A stretch of 18,631 nt of DNA. It comes from Pseudomonadota bacterium. GTDB lineage: Bacteria > Pseudomonadota > Gammaproteobacteria > Burkholderiales > Thiobacillaceae. Every line of letters starts with the position of its first letter. Position 1 is the stretch's first letter. Of the stretch, positions 1-7,770 are shown piece by piece. Both the position numbers and the translations under genes were made by a program. The stretch lies in the NCBI GenBank assembly GCA_021836225.1, contig JAKBJA010000164.1:1-18631 (forward strand). The letters run 5' to 3'. A model generated the notes under the pieces. It was not told the origin of the DNA. It worked only from the letters and a program-made list of their open reading frames with translations, and did not search any database.

Positions 1-566
1 CCATGGTGGGTCAGCGTTTCCAGGATGGCGTTGCGGTTGGGGTCGGTGGTCGTCAGGCGGAAAATCCCGCTGCCGCCCATTTCGGTGAGCGGCTTGACGA
101 TGATGTCCTGGTGTTCGGCGAGAAAGCGCCCGATCCCGGCCGCATCGGCGGAAACCAGCGTGGGCGCGACGAAAGCCGGGAAATTGAGGATCGCCAGCTT
201 CTCGTTGAAGTCGCGCAGGGCGGCTGGCCGGTTCAGCACGCGCGCGCCGCTGGTCTCGGCAATGCCCAGCAGGTGCGTGGCGAGCAGATAGTCGGTGTCC
301 ACCGGCGGGTCGGTGCGCATGATCACGGCGTCGAAATCATGCAGCGCCTCCGTCTCGGTGTCGGTGATGCGATACCAGTCGTTGTCGGGGCGAACGTCGA
401 GCGCAGCGCAGGCAGCCTGCACGATCCCGGTTTGCACCTGCAGCTGGCGTGCCTCGGCGGCGAACACGGCGTGACTGCGCGCTGCTGCCGCGCGCATCAT
501 CGCCACCGAGCTGTCCTTGTAGGCCTTGAGGCCCGCGAGCGGATCGACGATGAACAGCAGCTTCAT
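1..566 (-). CDS. gshB: Glutathione synthetase, N-terminal part (cut by window edge)
   Basis: Joins glycine to gamma-glutamylcysteine with ATP, the second step of glutathione synthesis in the cytoplasm. The first 188 residues are visible; the C-terminal part lies beyond base 1. The start MKLLFIVDPLAGLKAYKDSS matches the family's N-terminal substrate domain (E. coli begins MIKLGIVMDPI and also has KDSS). VIMRTDPPVDTDY and LRDFNEK follow, and the first ATP-grasp strand IIVKPLTEMGGSGIFRL (near residues 158-174) parallels E. coli IILKPLDGMGGASIFRV. The ATG at 566 overlaps the gshA stop as ATGA, so the two genes are probably translationally coupled and form an operon. Only the truncation limits certainty. 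Confidence 0.96.
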   Translation of the reverse strand, partial: MKLLFIVDPLAGLKAYKDSSVAMMRAAAARSHAVFAAEARQLQVQTGIVQAACAALDVRPDNDWYRITDTETEALHDFDAVIMRTDPPVDTDYLLATHLLGIAETSGARVLNRPAALRDFNEKLAILNFPAFVAPTLVSADAAGIGRFLAEHQDIIVKPLTEMGGSGIFRLTTTDPNRNAILETLTHH

Positions 567-1855
567 GCGGCTGCGGTCTCGGTTTCGCTGAGCGCTTCGT
601 CGAGTTCGATGCTGGCGGCCAGCATCGCCAGCCGCGCGATCACGCCGTAGGCATAGAAGCGGTTGAGGCTCGCATCGGGGTTGGCGCTGCGGTCTGGCAT
701 CACGCAGGTGTCGTCGAACGCCAGCGGCACGAAATGCATGCCGGGGCTGTTGAGGTTTTCGTCCGGGCCGCGCCCGGTGTGCACGCGGTAGAAGCCGCCG
801 ACCACGAAGTTGTCGAGCATGTAGACCACCGGCTCGGCGACCGCGCCGTTGATGCTCTCGAAGGTGTAGACGCCTTCCTGGATCAGGACCTCGGTGAATG
901 CGAGCCCTTCCTTGCCGACCGCCATCTTGTTGCGCTGCTTGCGGTTGAGTTCGCGCACGTCGTCCGGCGATTTCACCGTCATGATGCCCATGCCGTAGGT
1001 GCCGGCGTCGGCCTTGACGATGACGAAGGGCGGCTGGTCGATGCCGTATTCGTCGTATTTGGTGCGAATCTTCTTCAGCATGGCGTCGACTTTTTCGGCC
1101 AGGCAATCTTCGCCCTGGCGCGCCTGGAAGTCGATCTTGCCGCACTGGTCGAAGTAGGGGTCGATAAGCCAGGGATCGATGCCGACCAACTGTGCGAATT
1201 CGTCGGCGACATGCTGGTAGGCGGAAAAGTGGCGCGACTTGCGGCGCGTGGCCCAACCCGCGTGCAGCGGCGGCATGATGTTCTGCTCGATGCCCTTGAG
1301 GATGTCCGGCACGCCGGCCGACAGATCGTTGTTGAGCAGCACCGCGCAGGGGTCGAATCCTTCCAGCCCGATGCGGTCGCCTTTGCGCACCAGCGGCTCC
1401 AGGGTGAGGAACCCGCCTGCCGGAAGTTCCAGCGTGGTCGGCTGGGTAATCTCGGGAATCAGCGTGCCGATGCGCACGATCAGGCCGGTCTGGCGCAGGA
1501 TATGCGCCAGCACCGCGACGTTCTGCAGATAGAAGGTGTTGCGGGTATGGCTCTCCGGAATCAGCAGCAGGCGTTGCGCGTAGGGGCAGATTTTTTCCAC
1601 CGCACCCATCGCCGCGTGAATCGACAGCGACATGAACGACGGGTTGAGGTTGTTGAAGCCGCCCGGGAACAGATTGGTGTCGACCGGCGCCAGCTTGAAG
1701 CCGGCATTGCGGATGTCCACCGAAGTATAGAACGGTGCCGCCTGCTCCTTCCACTGCTGGCGGAACCAGTGCTCGATGGTCGGCTGCGCGTCGAGCAGGC
1801 GTTTTTCCAGTTCCAGCAGCGGGCCGGTGAGTGCGGTGGTGAGGTAAGGGACCAT
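563..1855 (-). CDS. gshA: Glutamate-cysteine ligase, 'ferrooxidans' type GshA
   Basis: Predicted to make gamma-glutamylcysteine from glutamate and cysteine with ATP, the first and rate-limiting step of glutathione synthesis. The 430-residue protein does not resemble E. coli GshA; it fits the separate glutamate-cysteine ligase family first defined in Acidithiobacillus ferrooxidans and found in many beta- and gammaproteobacteria. Visible landmarks are VDTNLFPGGFNNL (residues 58-70), LLLIPESHTRNTFY (about 96-109) and a glycine-rich nucleotide-binding-like stretch KADAGTYGMG (281-290). The ATG at 1855 has a GGAG about 12 bases upstream, a rather long spacing. It is the first gene of a two-gene operon with gshB and is divergent from trmL across 45 bp. 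The family assignment is from recalled motifs and from the gshB partner. Confidence 0.93.
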   Translation of the reverse strand: MVPYLTTALTGPLLELEKRLLDAQPTIEHWFRQQWKEQAAPFYTSVDIRNAGFKLAPVDTNLFPGGFNNLNPSFMSLSIHAAMGAVEKICPYAQRLLLIPESHTRNTFYLQNVAVLAHILRQTGLIVRIGTLIPEITQPTTLELPAGGFLTLEPLVRKGDRIGLEGFDPCAVLLNNDLSAGVPDILKGIEQNIMPPLHAGWATRRKSRHFSAYQHVADEFAQLVGIDPWLIDPYFDQCGKIDFQARQGEDCLAEKVDAMLKKIRTKYDEYGIDQPPFVIVKADAGTYGMGIMTVKSPDDVRELNRKQRNKMAVGKEGLAFTEVLIQEGVYTFESINGAVAEPVVYMLDNFVVGGFYRVHTGRGPDENLNSPGMHFVPLAFDDTCVMPDRSANPDASLNRFYAYGVIARLAMLAASIELDEALSETETAAA

Positions 1856-1900
1856 AAAATAGGCGGACTCCAGGAATGTTTTTATTTTAGGCCAAGCCGG

Positions 1901-2365
1901 ATGTTTGACATCGTTTTATATCAGCCCGAAATCCCGCCCAACACCGGCAACCTCATCCGCCTGGCGGCCAACACCGGCTGCCGCCTGCATCTGGTCGAAC
2001 CGCTGGGCTTCGATCTGTCGGATAAACAGGTCGCGCGCGCCGGCCTGGACTACCATGACATGGCCTGGGTGCGCGTGCACGCGGATTGGGCGGCCGCACA
2101 GGCGGCGTTGCCGGGCCGGCGCTGGTTTGCGCTTACCACCAAGGGAAGTGCGCGCTATGCCGACATCGCCTTCCAGGCCAACGACGTGCTGCTGTTCGGC
2201 CCCGAATCGCGCGGCCTGCCGCCCGACATCCTGGCGCAGTTCGGCACCGGGCATCGCCTGCGCTTGCCGATGCTGCCTGGTTCGCGCAGCATGAATCTGT
2301 CCAATGCCGTCAGCGTGGTGGTGTTCGAGGCGTGGCGGCAAAACGGTTTTGCGGGAGGGGTGTGA
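1901..2365 (+). CDS. trmL: tRNA (cytidine(34)-2'-O)-methyltransferase
   Basis: SPOUT-class methylase expected to 2'-O-methylate the wobble nucleotide (C34, or cmnm5U34) of tRNA-Leu using S-adenosylmethionine, acting as a small homodimer. The 154 residues carry the family's start MFDIVLYQPEIPPNTGN, with the conserved N14 and R20. The knotted SAM-binding C-terminus is seen as LLFGPESRGLP (97-107) and LPMLPGSRSMNLSNAVS (122-138). The frame stays open well upstream, antisense to gshA, but the ATG at 1901 is the only start that matches the family. The ribosome binding site is weak. The stop TGA is directly followed by the ATG of the next gene, so the two are probably cotranscribed. Confidence 0.95.
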   Translation: MFDIVLYQPEIPPNTGNLIRLAANTGCRLHLVEPLGFDLSDKQVARAGLDYHDMAWVRVHADWAAAQAALPGRRWFALTTKGSARYADIAFQANDVLLFGPESRGLPPDILAQFGTGHRLRLPMLPGSRSMNLSNAVSVVVFEAWRQNGFAGGV

Positions 2366-2839
2366 ATGAGCGGTCTCGAATGGCTGGAGGCACTGAGTTA
2401 TCTCGTCACCATCGTCGGCCTGCCGTTCGCCATTGGCGTCTATGTCTACGACCGCCGCCGCGACCAGCAAACCGACGAGGAAGAGATTTTCCTGCGCTTG
2501 TCCGATGAATATGCAGATTTCATGCGGCTGGTCATCGACAACGCCGACCTGAATCTGCTGTCCCCTGTTTCCAGGGGCGAACTCAGCGAAGAACAACAGG
2601 AAAGGAAGCGTGCCCTGTTCGCCATCCTCGTCAGCCTGTTCGAGCGCGCCTACGTGCTGGTGTACGAAGAGAAAATGAGCCGCCAGCAGGCACGCTTGTG
2701 GCAGTCGTGGGAGGACTATATGCACGAGTGGTGCGCGCGCGAGGATTTTCGTGCCGATTTGCCCCCGCTGCTGCATGGCGAAGACCCCGGGTTTGTCGCC
2801 ACCATTGAGCGCATAGCCGCGTCGGCGGTGAACGGGTAG
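2366..2839 (+). CDS. Small membrane-anchored protein of unknown function
   Basis: I do not recognise a named family. The 157-residue product starts with one hydrophobic segment (about residues 8-28, ending in VYVYDRRRDQQ), so it is probably an inner-membrane protein with one N-terminal anchor and a cytoplasmic body by the positive-inside rule. The rest is charged and mostly helical, rich in E, R, Q and aromatic residues, with several W residues in WQSWEDYMHEW. The start codon abuts the trmL stop (TGAATG) and no separate promoter is seen, so translation is likely coupled to trmL. The protein-like composition, the N-terminal anchor and the tight join support a real gene. Function is open. Confidence 0.75.
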   Translation: MSGLEWLEALSYLVTIVGLPFAIGVYVYDRRRDQQTDEEEIFLRLSDEYADFMRLVIDNADLNLLSPVSRGELSEEQQERKRALFAILVSLFERAYVLVYEEKMSRQQARLWQSWEDYMHEWCAREDFRADLPPLLHGEDPGFVATIERIAASAVNG

Positions 2840-2996
2840 GTCTATGCGATGCCTTGGCGGGCTATGACCGAGCCGCCGTGTACGCCGTGCATTGGTGGCT
2901 GGGAAATTTTGACCAGTCCGCGTTTGTTTGCTGCAGATCGGGTGTGAAGGCGTAGTATGGTCAACAGCCTGTATTTGCACTTCCTACTTTGTCGCC
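2840..2996. other. Intergenic region before the GAF-GGDEF gene
   Basis: 157 bp between the small membrane protein and the GAF-GGDEF gene. It must hold that gene's promoter unless there is read-through from trmL. A TTGACC near 2910 and a TAGTAT near 2954 are possible promoter elements, but neither has a good partner at 16-18 bp. I see no convincing terminator or operator. Confidence 0.3.
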
Positions 2997-4004
2997 ATGC
3001 AGCCATCCAAGCAGTCCGAAATCACGCATGAAGTCATCGAGTCGGTCGTGCATCTGACCGAGCAGCGCGACGAACTGACCCTGCTGCGCAGTCTGCAGGA
3101 GTCCATTCTGGAGATGCTGCCGGGTGTGCAGACGTCCATGATCTGCCTCGTACCGGGTTCGCCGCACGGGCAATGGATTCAGGACGAGGCCTTTCCCCTG
3201 CCGAAGCCCATGTTTCCCCTCACCGACGGCCTGGTGGCGGAGGCCGCCAGGCTGAACGCCGAAGTGCCCACCCGGCAGATGGTTCTGGATGGTCAGAGCT
3301 ATCTCATCAGCAGCCTGGGCCTCCAGGGGGAGCGACGCAAGGCGATCGTGATCAGACAGTCCGAATGGGTCCCGGCCGACTTGCGCATCGCCCAGGGAAT
3401 GCTGAATATTTACGCCAACTTCGCAAAAATGCTGTTCGACAGCGAACGCGACACACTGACGGGCCTGTTCAACCGCAAGAAGCTGGAGCAGAAACTGGGT
3501 GAACTGCTCACGGGCCGGCTCAATGGCCGCAAACGCAAGAACGACCAGGACACGGACGATTACCTGGCCGTTTTCGATCTCGACCATTTCAAGCGCATCA
3601 ATGACAACTATGGCCATCTGATCGGCGATGAGGTGCTGCTCGTTTTCGCCGGGCTGATGCGCAACGCCCTGCGTGATGTGGACTGGGTGTTCCGCTACGG
3701 CGGCGAGGAGTTCGTCGTGCTGATCAAGGACGTTTCCCCCGGGACCATCGCGTCCATCCTCGAGCGCATCCGGCTCAAGGTGCAGAACCATGGCTTCCCC
3801 CAGGTCGGACAGGTGACGGTGAGCATCGGCTACACTGCGATCGCCGACCAGAAACTGCCGCCCTATGTGTTCGAGGAGGCGGACAAGGCGCTCTATTACG
3901 CCAAGGAACACGGCCGCAATCAGGTCTGCGATTACCGGGAACTGGTGCGTAGCGGCGAGCTCGCTCCGGAGGAGCATCTCGGCGGTTCGGTCGAGCTCTT
4001 CTGA
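2997..4004 (+). CDS. Diguanylate cyclase with GAF-like N-terminal domain
   Basis: Predicted to make cyclic di-GMP from two GTP in the cytoplasm. Using the ATG at 2997 the protein has 335 residues. Residues about 25-145 look like a GAF-type sensor domain (inference from pattern). A complete GGDEF domain follows: RDTLTGLFNR (151-160), FDLDHFKRINDNYGH (193-207, with the metal-binding D) and the active-site signature GGEEF (235-239). An allosteric I-site RDVD (226-229) lies five residues before it, so product inhibition is likely. The frame can be extended to a TTG at 2928, but that adds an unlikely leader (GCEGVVWSTACICTS); neither start has a good ribosome binding site. It converges on a second diguanylate cyclase gene. 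Confidence 0.92.
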   Translation: MQPSKQSEITHEVIESVVHLTEQRDELTLLRSLQESILEMLPGVQTSMICLVPGSPHGQWIQDEAFPLPKPMFPLTDGLVAEAARLNAEVPTRQMVLDGQSYLISSLGLQGERRKAIVIRQSEWVPADLRIAQGMLNIYANFAKMLFDSERDTLTGLFNRKKLEQKLGELLTGRLNGRKRKNDQDTDDYLAVFDLDHFKRINDNYGHLIGDEVLLVFAGLMRNALRDVDWVFRYGGEEFVVLIKDVSPGTIASILERIRLKVQNHGFPQVGQVTVSIGYTAIADQKLPPYVFEEADKALYYAKEHGRNQVCDYRELVRSGELAPEEHLGGSVELF

Positions 4005-4052
4005 CGCTGTTTTGCTAACCGGTGTACCCGCGGACACCCTTGGTTTTCCCGC

Positions 4053-4113
4053 GGAACGCAGGCTTGATTTCCCGGTTCAGCGGGGCGTCATCTGCCTGCG
4101 CGGCAGGCAGGCC
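4053..4113 (-). pseudogene. Remnant of a second gpsA 3' end
   Basis: Bases 4063-4113 match 6316-6366, the last codons of the intact gpsA, at 44 of 51 positions without gaps and in the same orientation. Translated in the gpsA frame the remnant reads GLPAAQADDAPLNREIKPAF against GLPAAQAVDALLNRHIKTEF in gpsA, 15 of 20 identical. Weaker similarity continues leftward to about 4053. Nothing further into gpsA is recognisable, so only about 20 C-terminal codons survive, and the gpsA stop codon is lost. The PAS-GGDEF gene lies exactly between the two copies. This is a direct observation; the cause (duplication, or insertion at the gpsA end) is inference. Confidence 0.8.
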
Positions 4114-4123
4114 GTTTGTTTTT
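4092..4123 (+). terminator. Probable terminator of the GAF-GGDEF gene
   Basis: CTGCCTG (4092-4098), loop CGCGG, CAGGCAG (4104-4110) is a perfect 7-bp stem, followed after four bases by TTTGTTTTT (4115-4123). This is the form of a Rho-independent terminator for plus-strand transcription, about 90 bp past the GAF-GGDEF stop. The stem lies inside the gpsA remnant. Confidence 0.55.
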
Positions 4124-4148
4124 GGGGTATTGATCAAATTGGCCACTT

Positions 4149-6200
4149 TTAGCCGGCATCGAGCGCCGGCGCCGCAGCGGTTTCCACGCGGTTGCGGCCG
4201 GATGCCTTCGCATGGTACAGGCAGCGGTCAACCCTTTTCAACAGTCCGCCTACGTCGTCGCCAGCCGAGTACTCCACTACACCGAAGCTGCAGGTCACCT
4301 GTCCGACGTCTGCAAAGTGCTGCTTCTCCAGCAGCATGCGCAGCTTCTCGGCGAGGAGCCGGCCGGCGTTGAGATCGCAGTTGGGCATCAAAATGGCGAA
4401 CTCTTCACCGCCCCAGCGGGCAAACAGGTCGATCGCACGAATCGCGCCGCCGACTATCAGGGCAAACTGGATCAGGACCCGGTCGCCTGTATGGTGGCCG
4501 CAGGTGTCGTTGATGTGCTTGAAGTGATCGATGTCGAACAATATGAGCGATAGGGGGGTGGAATAACGTGCGGCGCGATTGATCTCGTTTGCCAGCGCTT
4601 CATCGAAGTGCCGTCGGTTGCTGATGCCGGTCAGGGTGTCGGTGGTGGCCAGCTGTTTGAGCCGTTCCTCCGTTTGCATGCGTTCAGTCGCATCGCGCAC
4701 GATGCCCACGGCGCTCCATTGGCCGCGCAACTTGACGGCGGAGAGCGCGATCTCTACCGGAAACTCCTCGCCGCTTCTGCGCATCGCCTGAAGTGCGGTC
4801 GTCCGGCCGATCAGCGATCCTTCGCCCGACTCGATGAAGCGCGTAAATCCTGCATGGTGCCGATCGAGATAGCGCCCGGGGGCGATCAGGTCATGCAGAT
4901 TCTGGCCGATCATCTCAGCCCCGGTGTATCCGAACATGCGCTCTGCTGCAGGGTTCCAGTACGTGACCAAACCGGAATGATCGATCAATATCACCGCATC
5001 CTGCGCCGCTTTGGTGATGCTGCGCAGCAATTCCTCACGTTCGGCCAATTCTCCGCTGCGCGCCTGCACCAACTGCTCCAGCTCGTCGCGGCTGCGCTCG
5101 AGCACGAGCTGGGCTTGCTTGACTTGCGTGATGTCGGTACGAACCGACACATAGCGGCTCGGCAGGCCGTCTTCGCCCATAAAGGGGAGAATCGTCGAAG
5201 CCACCCAATAGAACGCTCCATCCTTGCGGCGATTGCAGATCTCGCCGTGCCACACCTTGCCGGCGCTGATTGTCGTCCACATGTCCTCATAGAACGCGCT
5301 TGAATGCTGGCCGGATTTCAGCAGACGATGGTTCTGCCCCAACAACTCCTCGCGCGAGTACTGGCTCACCTCGCAAAACTTGTCGTTCACGGTGATGATG
5401 TTTCCGTGCACATCGCTGACGCTCACGATGTTGTGCTCATCCAGGGCCAGTTTCTGGAACTGCAGGTCCTGGGTCGACTCACGCAGCAATTCGCTGGTGT
5501 CGGCCAGGCGGGAGATCAGGCTTTTCGTTCTGCGGGTGCCCAGAACGAACAGCCCCCACGTCAGCAGCACGCCGGTCACCCCGCCAATCAGATACAGCAC
5601 GCTGGCACGATTCTGGGCTTTGCGCACCGATGAGGCGTTTTCATGCGTCGCGGTGATCGTATGGTCCAGCAGTGCGGTCAGGGTGGCGACCATCTGGTTT
5701 TGCGCAGGCACCACGTGGTCGACCAATAGTCGCTCGGCCTCGTCGCGTCGACCGGCCATCACGAGCTCGATGACGCGATCATGCAGCGGCATGATCGCTG
5801 CAGTTTGCGCACGCTGCTGCGCCAGCAGGTCACGTTCGGTCTTATCCAGCCTGAGCCGCATCAACTGCGTTCGCGCCGCGCCAAAAACGGCGCCCTGCTC
5901 GTAAAAACGCTGGATTTCACTGTCCTGCTCGAACGGATCCACAGTATGCACGGCCCCGAACAGCGCGAAGGTCCGGTCGCGGGCAGCAAGCTGCATCCGA
6001 TAGAGTATTTCCACCGCTGCCTGCTTGTGAGCGACGATTTCATCCATCGAACGGCGATCCGCGTCGATCCGCCAAGAGCTCAGCGCCGTCATGAAAATGA
6101 TCACGGCCATGACCGCGCCAAATCCCCAACGCATGAGGCGTGACGTGAAAGCACGTGCCTCGGCCAGATTCGGGATGGGGGGGGCGGGTGGGTTTTGCAT
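4149..6200 (-). CDS. Membrane diguanylate cyclase with two PAS domains
   Basis: Predicted inner-membrane sensor that makes cyclic di-GMP. The 683 residues hold, in order: a first membrane helix (about 27-43), a periplasmic mostly helical region (about 44-199, resembling the four-helix-bundle sensors of chemoreceptors), a second helix (about 201-220), PAS 1 (about 252-357, ending in FYWVASTILPF and YVSVRTDIT), a short coiled coil (about 360-392), PAS 2 (about 393-505, with YWNPAAERMFGYT) and a GGDEF domain (about 518-675). The domain has DTLTGISNRR (521-530), FDIDHFKHIND (555-565), the active site GGEEF (597-601) and an I-site RAID (588-591), so it should be active and product-inhibited. The ATG at 6200 has only a weak AAGAAG upstream. 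It follows gpsA in the same direction after 103 bp but is probably a separate unit. Confidence 0.94.
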   Translation of the reverse strand: MQNPPAPPIPNLAEARAFTSRLMRWGFGAVMAVIIFMTALSSWRIDADRRSMDEIVAHKQAAVEILYRMQLAARDRTFALFGAVHTVDPFEQDSEIQRFYEQGAVFGAARTQLMRLRLDKTERDLLAQQRAQTAAIMPLHDRVIELVMAGRRDEAERLLVDHVVPAQNQMVATLTALLDHTITATHENASSVRKAQNRASVLYLIGGVTGVLLTWGLFVLGTRRTKSLISRLADTSELLRESTQDLQFQKLALDEHNIVSVSDVHGNIITVNDKFCEVSQYSREELLGQNHRLLKSGQHSSAFYEDMWTTISAGKVWHGEICNRRKDGAFYWVASTILPFMGEDGLPSRYVSVRTDITQVKQAQLVLERSRDELEQLVQARSGELAEREELLRSITKAAQDAVILIDHSGLVTYWNPAAERMFGYTGAEMIGQNLHDLIAPGRYLDRHHAGFTRFIESGEGSLIGRTTALQAMRRSGEEFPVEIALSAVKLRGQWSAVGIVRDATERMQTEERLKQLATTDTLTGISNRRHFDEALANEINRAARYSTPLSLILFDIDHFKHINDTCGHHTGDRVLIQFALIVGGAIRAIDLFARWGGEEFAILMPNCDLNAGRLLAEKLRMLLEKQHFADVGQVTCSFGVVEYSAGDDVGGLLKRVDRCLYHAKASGRNRVETAAAPALDAG

Positions 6201-6303
6201 GCGGGCGGTTCTTCTTTACTGGATTACGGCTGTTTCGCCCGTTTCTGAGGGGGCGGAAGGAATTTCAACGGCACGTCATCGATCGATTGACGCGTGCGCG
6301 CCC
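6201..6303. other. Spacer between gpsA and the PAS-GGDEF gene
   Basis: 103 bp. It contains an imperfect palindrome CGTCATCGATCGATTGACG (6274-6292), which could be a protein-binding site or the base of a hairpin. No T-run follows it on either strand, so it is not a clear terminator. No good promoter pair was found for the downstream gene. Confidence 0.3.
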
Positions 6304-7290
6304 TTAGAACTCTGTCTTGATATGCCGGTTCAGCAGGGCATCGACTGCCTGCGCAGCAGGCAGGCCTTCGAACAGCATCTGGCAGACAGCGCGGGTGATC
6401 GGCATATCGACGCCGAGTTCGCCAGCCAGTGCCGAGACTTCGCGTGCGGTGGTGACGCCTTCGGCGACGTGGCCGAGCTCAGTGAGGATGGCCTCGAGCG
6501 CCTGGCCGCGCGCGAGGCGCAGGCCGACCTGGCGGTTGCGCGAAAGGTCGCCGGTGGTGGTGAGGATGAGGTCCCCGAGGCCGGACAGGCCCATGAAGGT
6601 TTCGAAGTGGCCGCCGAGCTGGACGCCGAGGCGGGTCATTTCGGCCAATCCTCTCGTGATCAGCGCGGCGCGGGCATTGTGGCCGAGCTGCAGGCCGTCG
6701 CAAATGCCGGCGGCAATCGCCATGACGTTTTTCAGTGCGCCGCCGACCTCGACGCCGATCACGTCGTCATGCGCGTAGATGCGCAGGCGATGGCCCGCCA
6801 GGGTCTCGGCCAGGTGCTGCGCCAGCGCGGTGTCATGGGATGCCAGCGTGAGCGCGGTGGGGTAGCCGTGCGCGACCTCCTGGGCAAAGCTGGGGCCGGA
6901 GAGCACGCCGGTTTGCGTATGGTCGGGCAGCAGTTCTGTGATGAGCTGGTGCGGCAGCTTGCGGCTACCGGGTTCGAAGCCTTTGCATACCCAGATGATC
7001 GGCGGCAGTTCGGCGTGCCGGGCGAGCGCGGCCAGGGTGGGGCGCAGGCCGTGGCTGGGAACGGCGATGACGATGAGGTCGGCCGCATCGGCAACGGCGT
7101 CGAAGTCCGGATTGAAATGCAGCGCGTCCGGCAGCGGGCAGTCGGGCAGGTAGCGGGTGTTGACGCGGTTCGCGCGCATGGCGTCGAGCTCGGCCGCGTT
7201 GCGTCCCCACAGGGTGACGTCATGGTGGGGCGCCCAGCTGGCCGCCAGCGCGGTGCCCCAGGCACCGGCACCGAGAACCGACAGTTTCAT
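6304..7290 (-). CDS. gpsA: Glycerol-3-phosphate dehydrogenase [NAD(P)+]
   Basis: Reduces dihydroxyacetone phosphate to sn-glycerol 3-phosphate, the backbone for membrane phospholipids, in the cytoplasm. The 328 residues have the usual length. The Rossmann loop GAGAWGTALA is at 7-16 and VCKGFEPGS at 101-109. LSGPSFAQEVAHGYPTA (130-146) and GVEVGGALKNVMAIAAG (179-195), which includes the catalytic lysine K187, are both intact, as is GLSGLGDLILT (234-244). The ATG at 7290 gives the family start MKLSVLGAGAWG; a GTG at 7314 is in frame but would overlap the preceding gene. It is the last gene of secB-SH3-gpsA, 11 bp after the SH3 gene. A decayed copy of its last 20 codons lies at 4053-4113. Confidence 0.97.
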   Translation of the reverse strand: MKLSVLGAGAWGTALAASWAPHHDVTLWGRNAAELDAMRANRVNTRYLPDCPLPDALHFNPDFDAVADAADLIVIAVPSHGLRPTLAALARHAELPPIIWVCKGFEPGSRKLPHQLITELLPDHTQTGVLSGPSFAQEVAHGYPTALTLASHDTALAQHLAETLAGHRLRIYAHDDVIGVEVGGALKNVMAIAAGICDGLQLGHNARAALITRGLAEMTRLGVQLGGHFETFMGLSGLGDLILTTTGDLSRNRQVGLRLARGQALEAILTELGHVAEGVTTAREVSALAGELGVDMPITRAVCQMLFEGLPAAQAVDALLNRHIKTEF

Positions 7291-7301
7291 TGACGCGGGT
7301 T

Positions 7302-7769
7302 TCACTTGCCCCACGCCTCTCGAGCGGGCAGCCAGCCGGCCAGGCCGTCAGGGTGTTTTACCGGCAGCCAGCCGTGGCTGTCCGTTTGGCCGGTGACTTC
7401 GAGCAGGACACCCCGTGCGGCACGGAACACGACGTCAGCCTCGGCGCGCGGCTGTTGCCGGATGGCGCTGGTTTCGGCCGTGACCATGATGGTTTTTGCG
7501 CCGCCGAGGGCAGATTTCTCGATCCACGCCAGGCGGCCGCTATGGTCGCGTACTTTGACCCAGGCATCGGTGTCGACGACGACTTCTAGCGGCAGGCCGC
7601 TGCCAGCAATGGCAACTTTGCCGGCGGCCGTCGAAGGGGCGTCGTGCAGCAGCGCGGCGCGCCCGGTGCTGCGGTATTCCAGCGCGCTGGCGACGCAGGG
7701 CCACGCGAGCAGCAGACTGGCCGCGAGTGACAAACCGGTATGGCGCAGTCGCACTGTCGGCACGTCCAC
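7302..7769 (-). CDS. Exported SH3-domain protein
   Basis: A 155-residue protein with a signal peptide (hydrophobic stretch about 12-25, likely cleavage near A29) and two bacterial SH3-like repeats, about 31-86 (YRSTGRAALLHDAPS ... AWVKVRDHSGRLAWI) and about 94-150 (IMVTAETSAIRQQPRAEA ... GWLPVKHPDGLAGWL). The repeated W-x-V-K and G-x-x-G-W-L patterns are typical of SH3b domains, which often bind cell wall. It should act in the periplasm; the exact role is unknown. The start is a GTG at 7769, one base after the secB stop, so translation is probably coupled. Placement between secB and gpsA is, as I recall, common in betaproteobacteria. Confidence 0.85.
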   Translation of the reverse strand: MDVPTVRLRHTGLSLAASLLLAWPCVASALEYRSTGRAALLHDAPSTAAGKVAIAGSGLPLEVVVDTDAWVKVRDHSGRLAWIEKSALGGAKTIMVTAETSAIRQQPRAEADVVFRAARGVLLEVTGQTDSHGWLPVKHPDGLAGWLPAREAWGK

Positions 7770-7770
7770 T

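Noticed and set aside
734..1900. Long N-terminal extension of the trmL frame
   Set aside because: This part is antisense to gshA and has no protein-like composition; TrmL starts at 1901 by family length and motif.
2928..2996. TTG start extending the GAF-GGDEF protein by 23 residues
   Set aside because: The extension is not conserved-looking, has several cysteines in a non-signal context and no ribosome binding site; the ATG at 2997 is simpler, though also weak.
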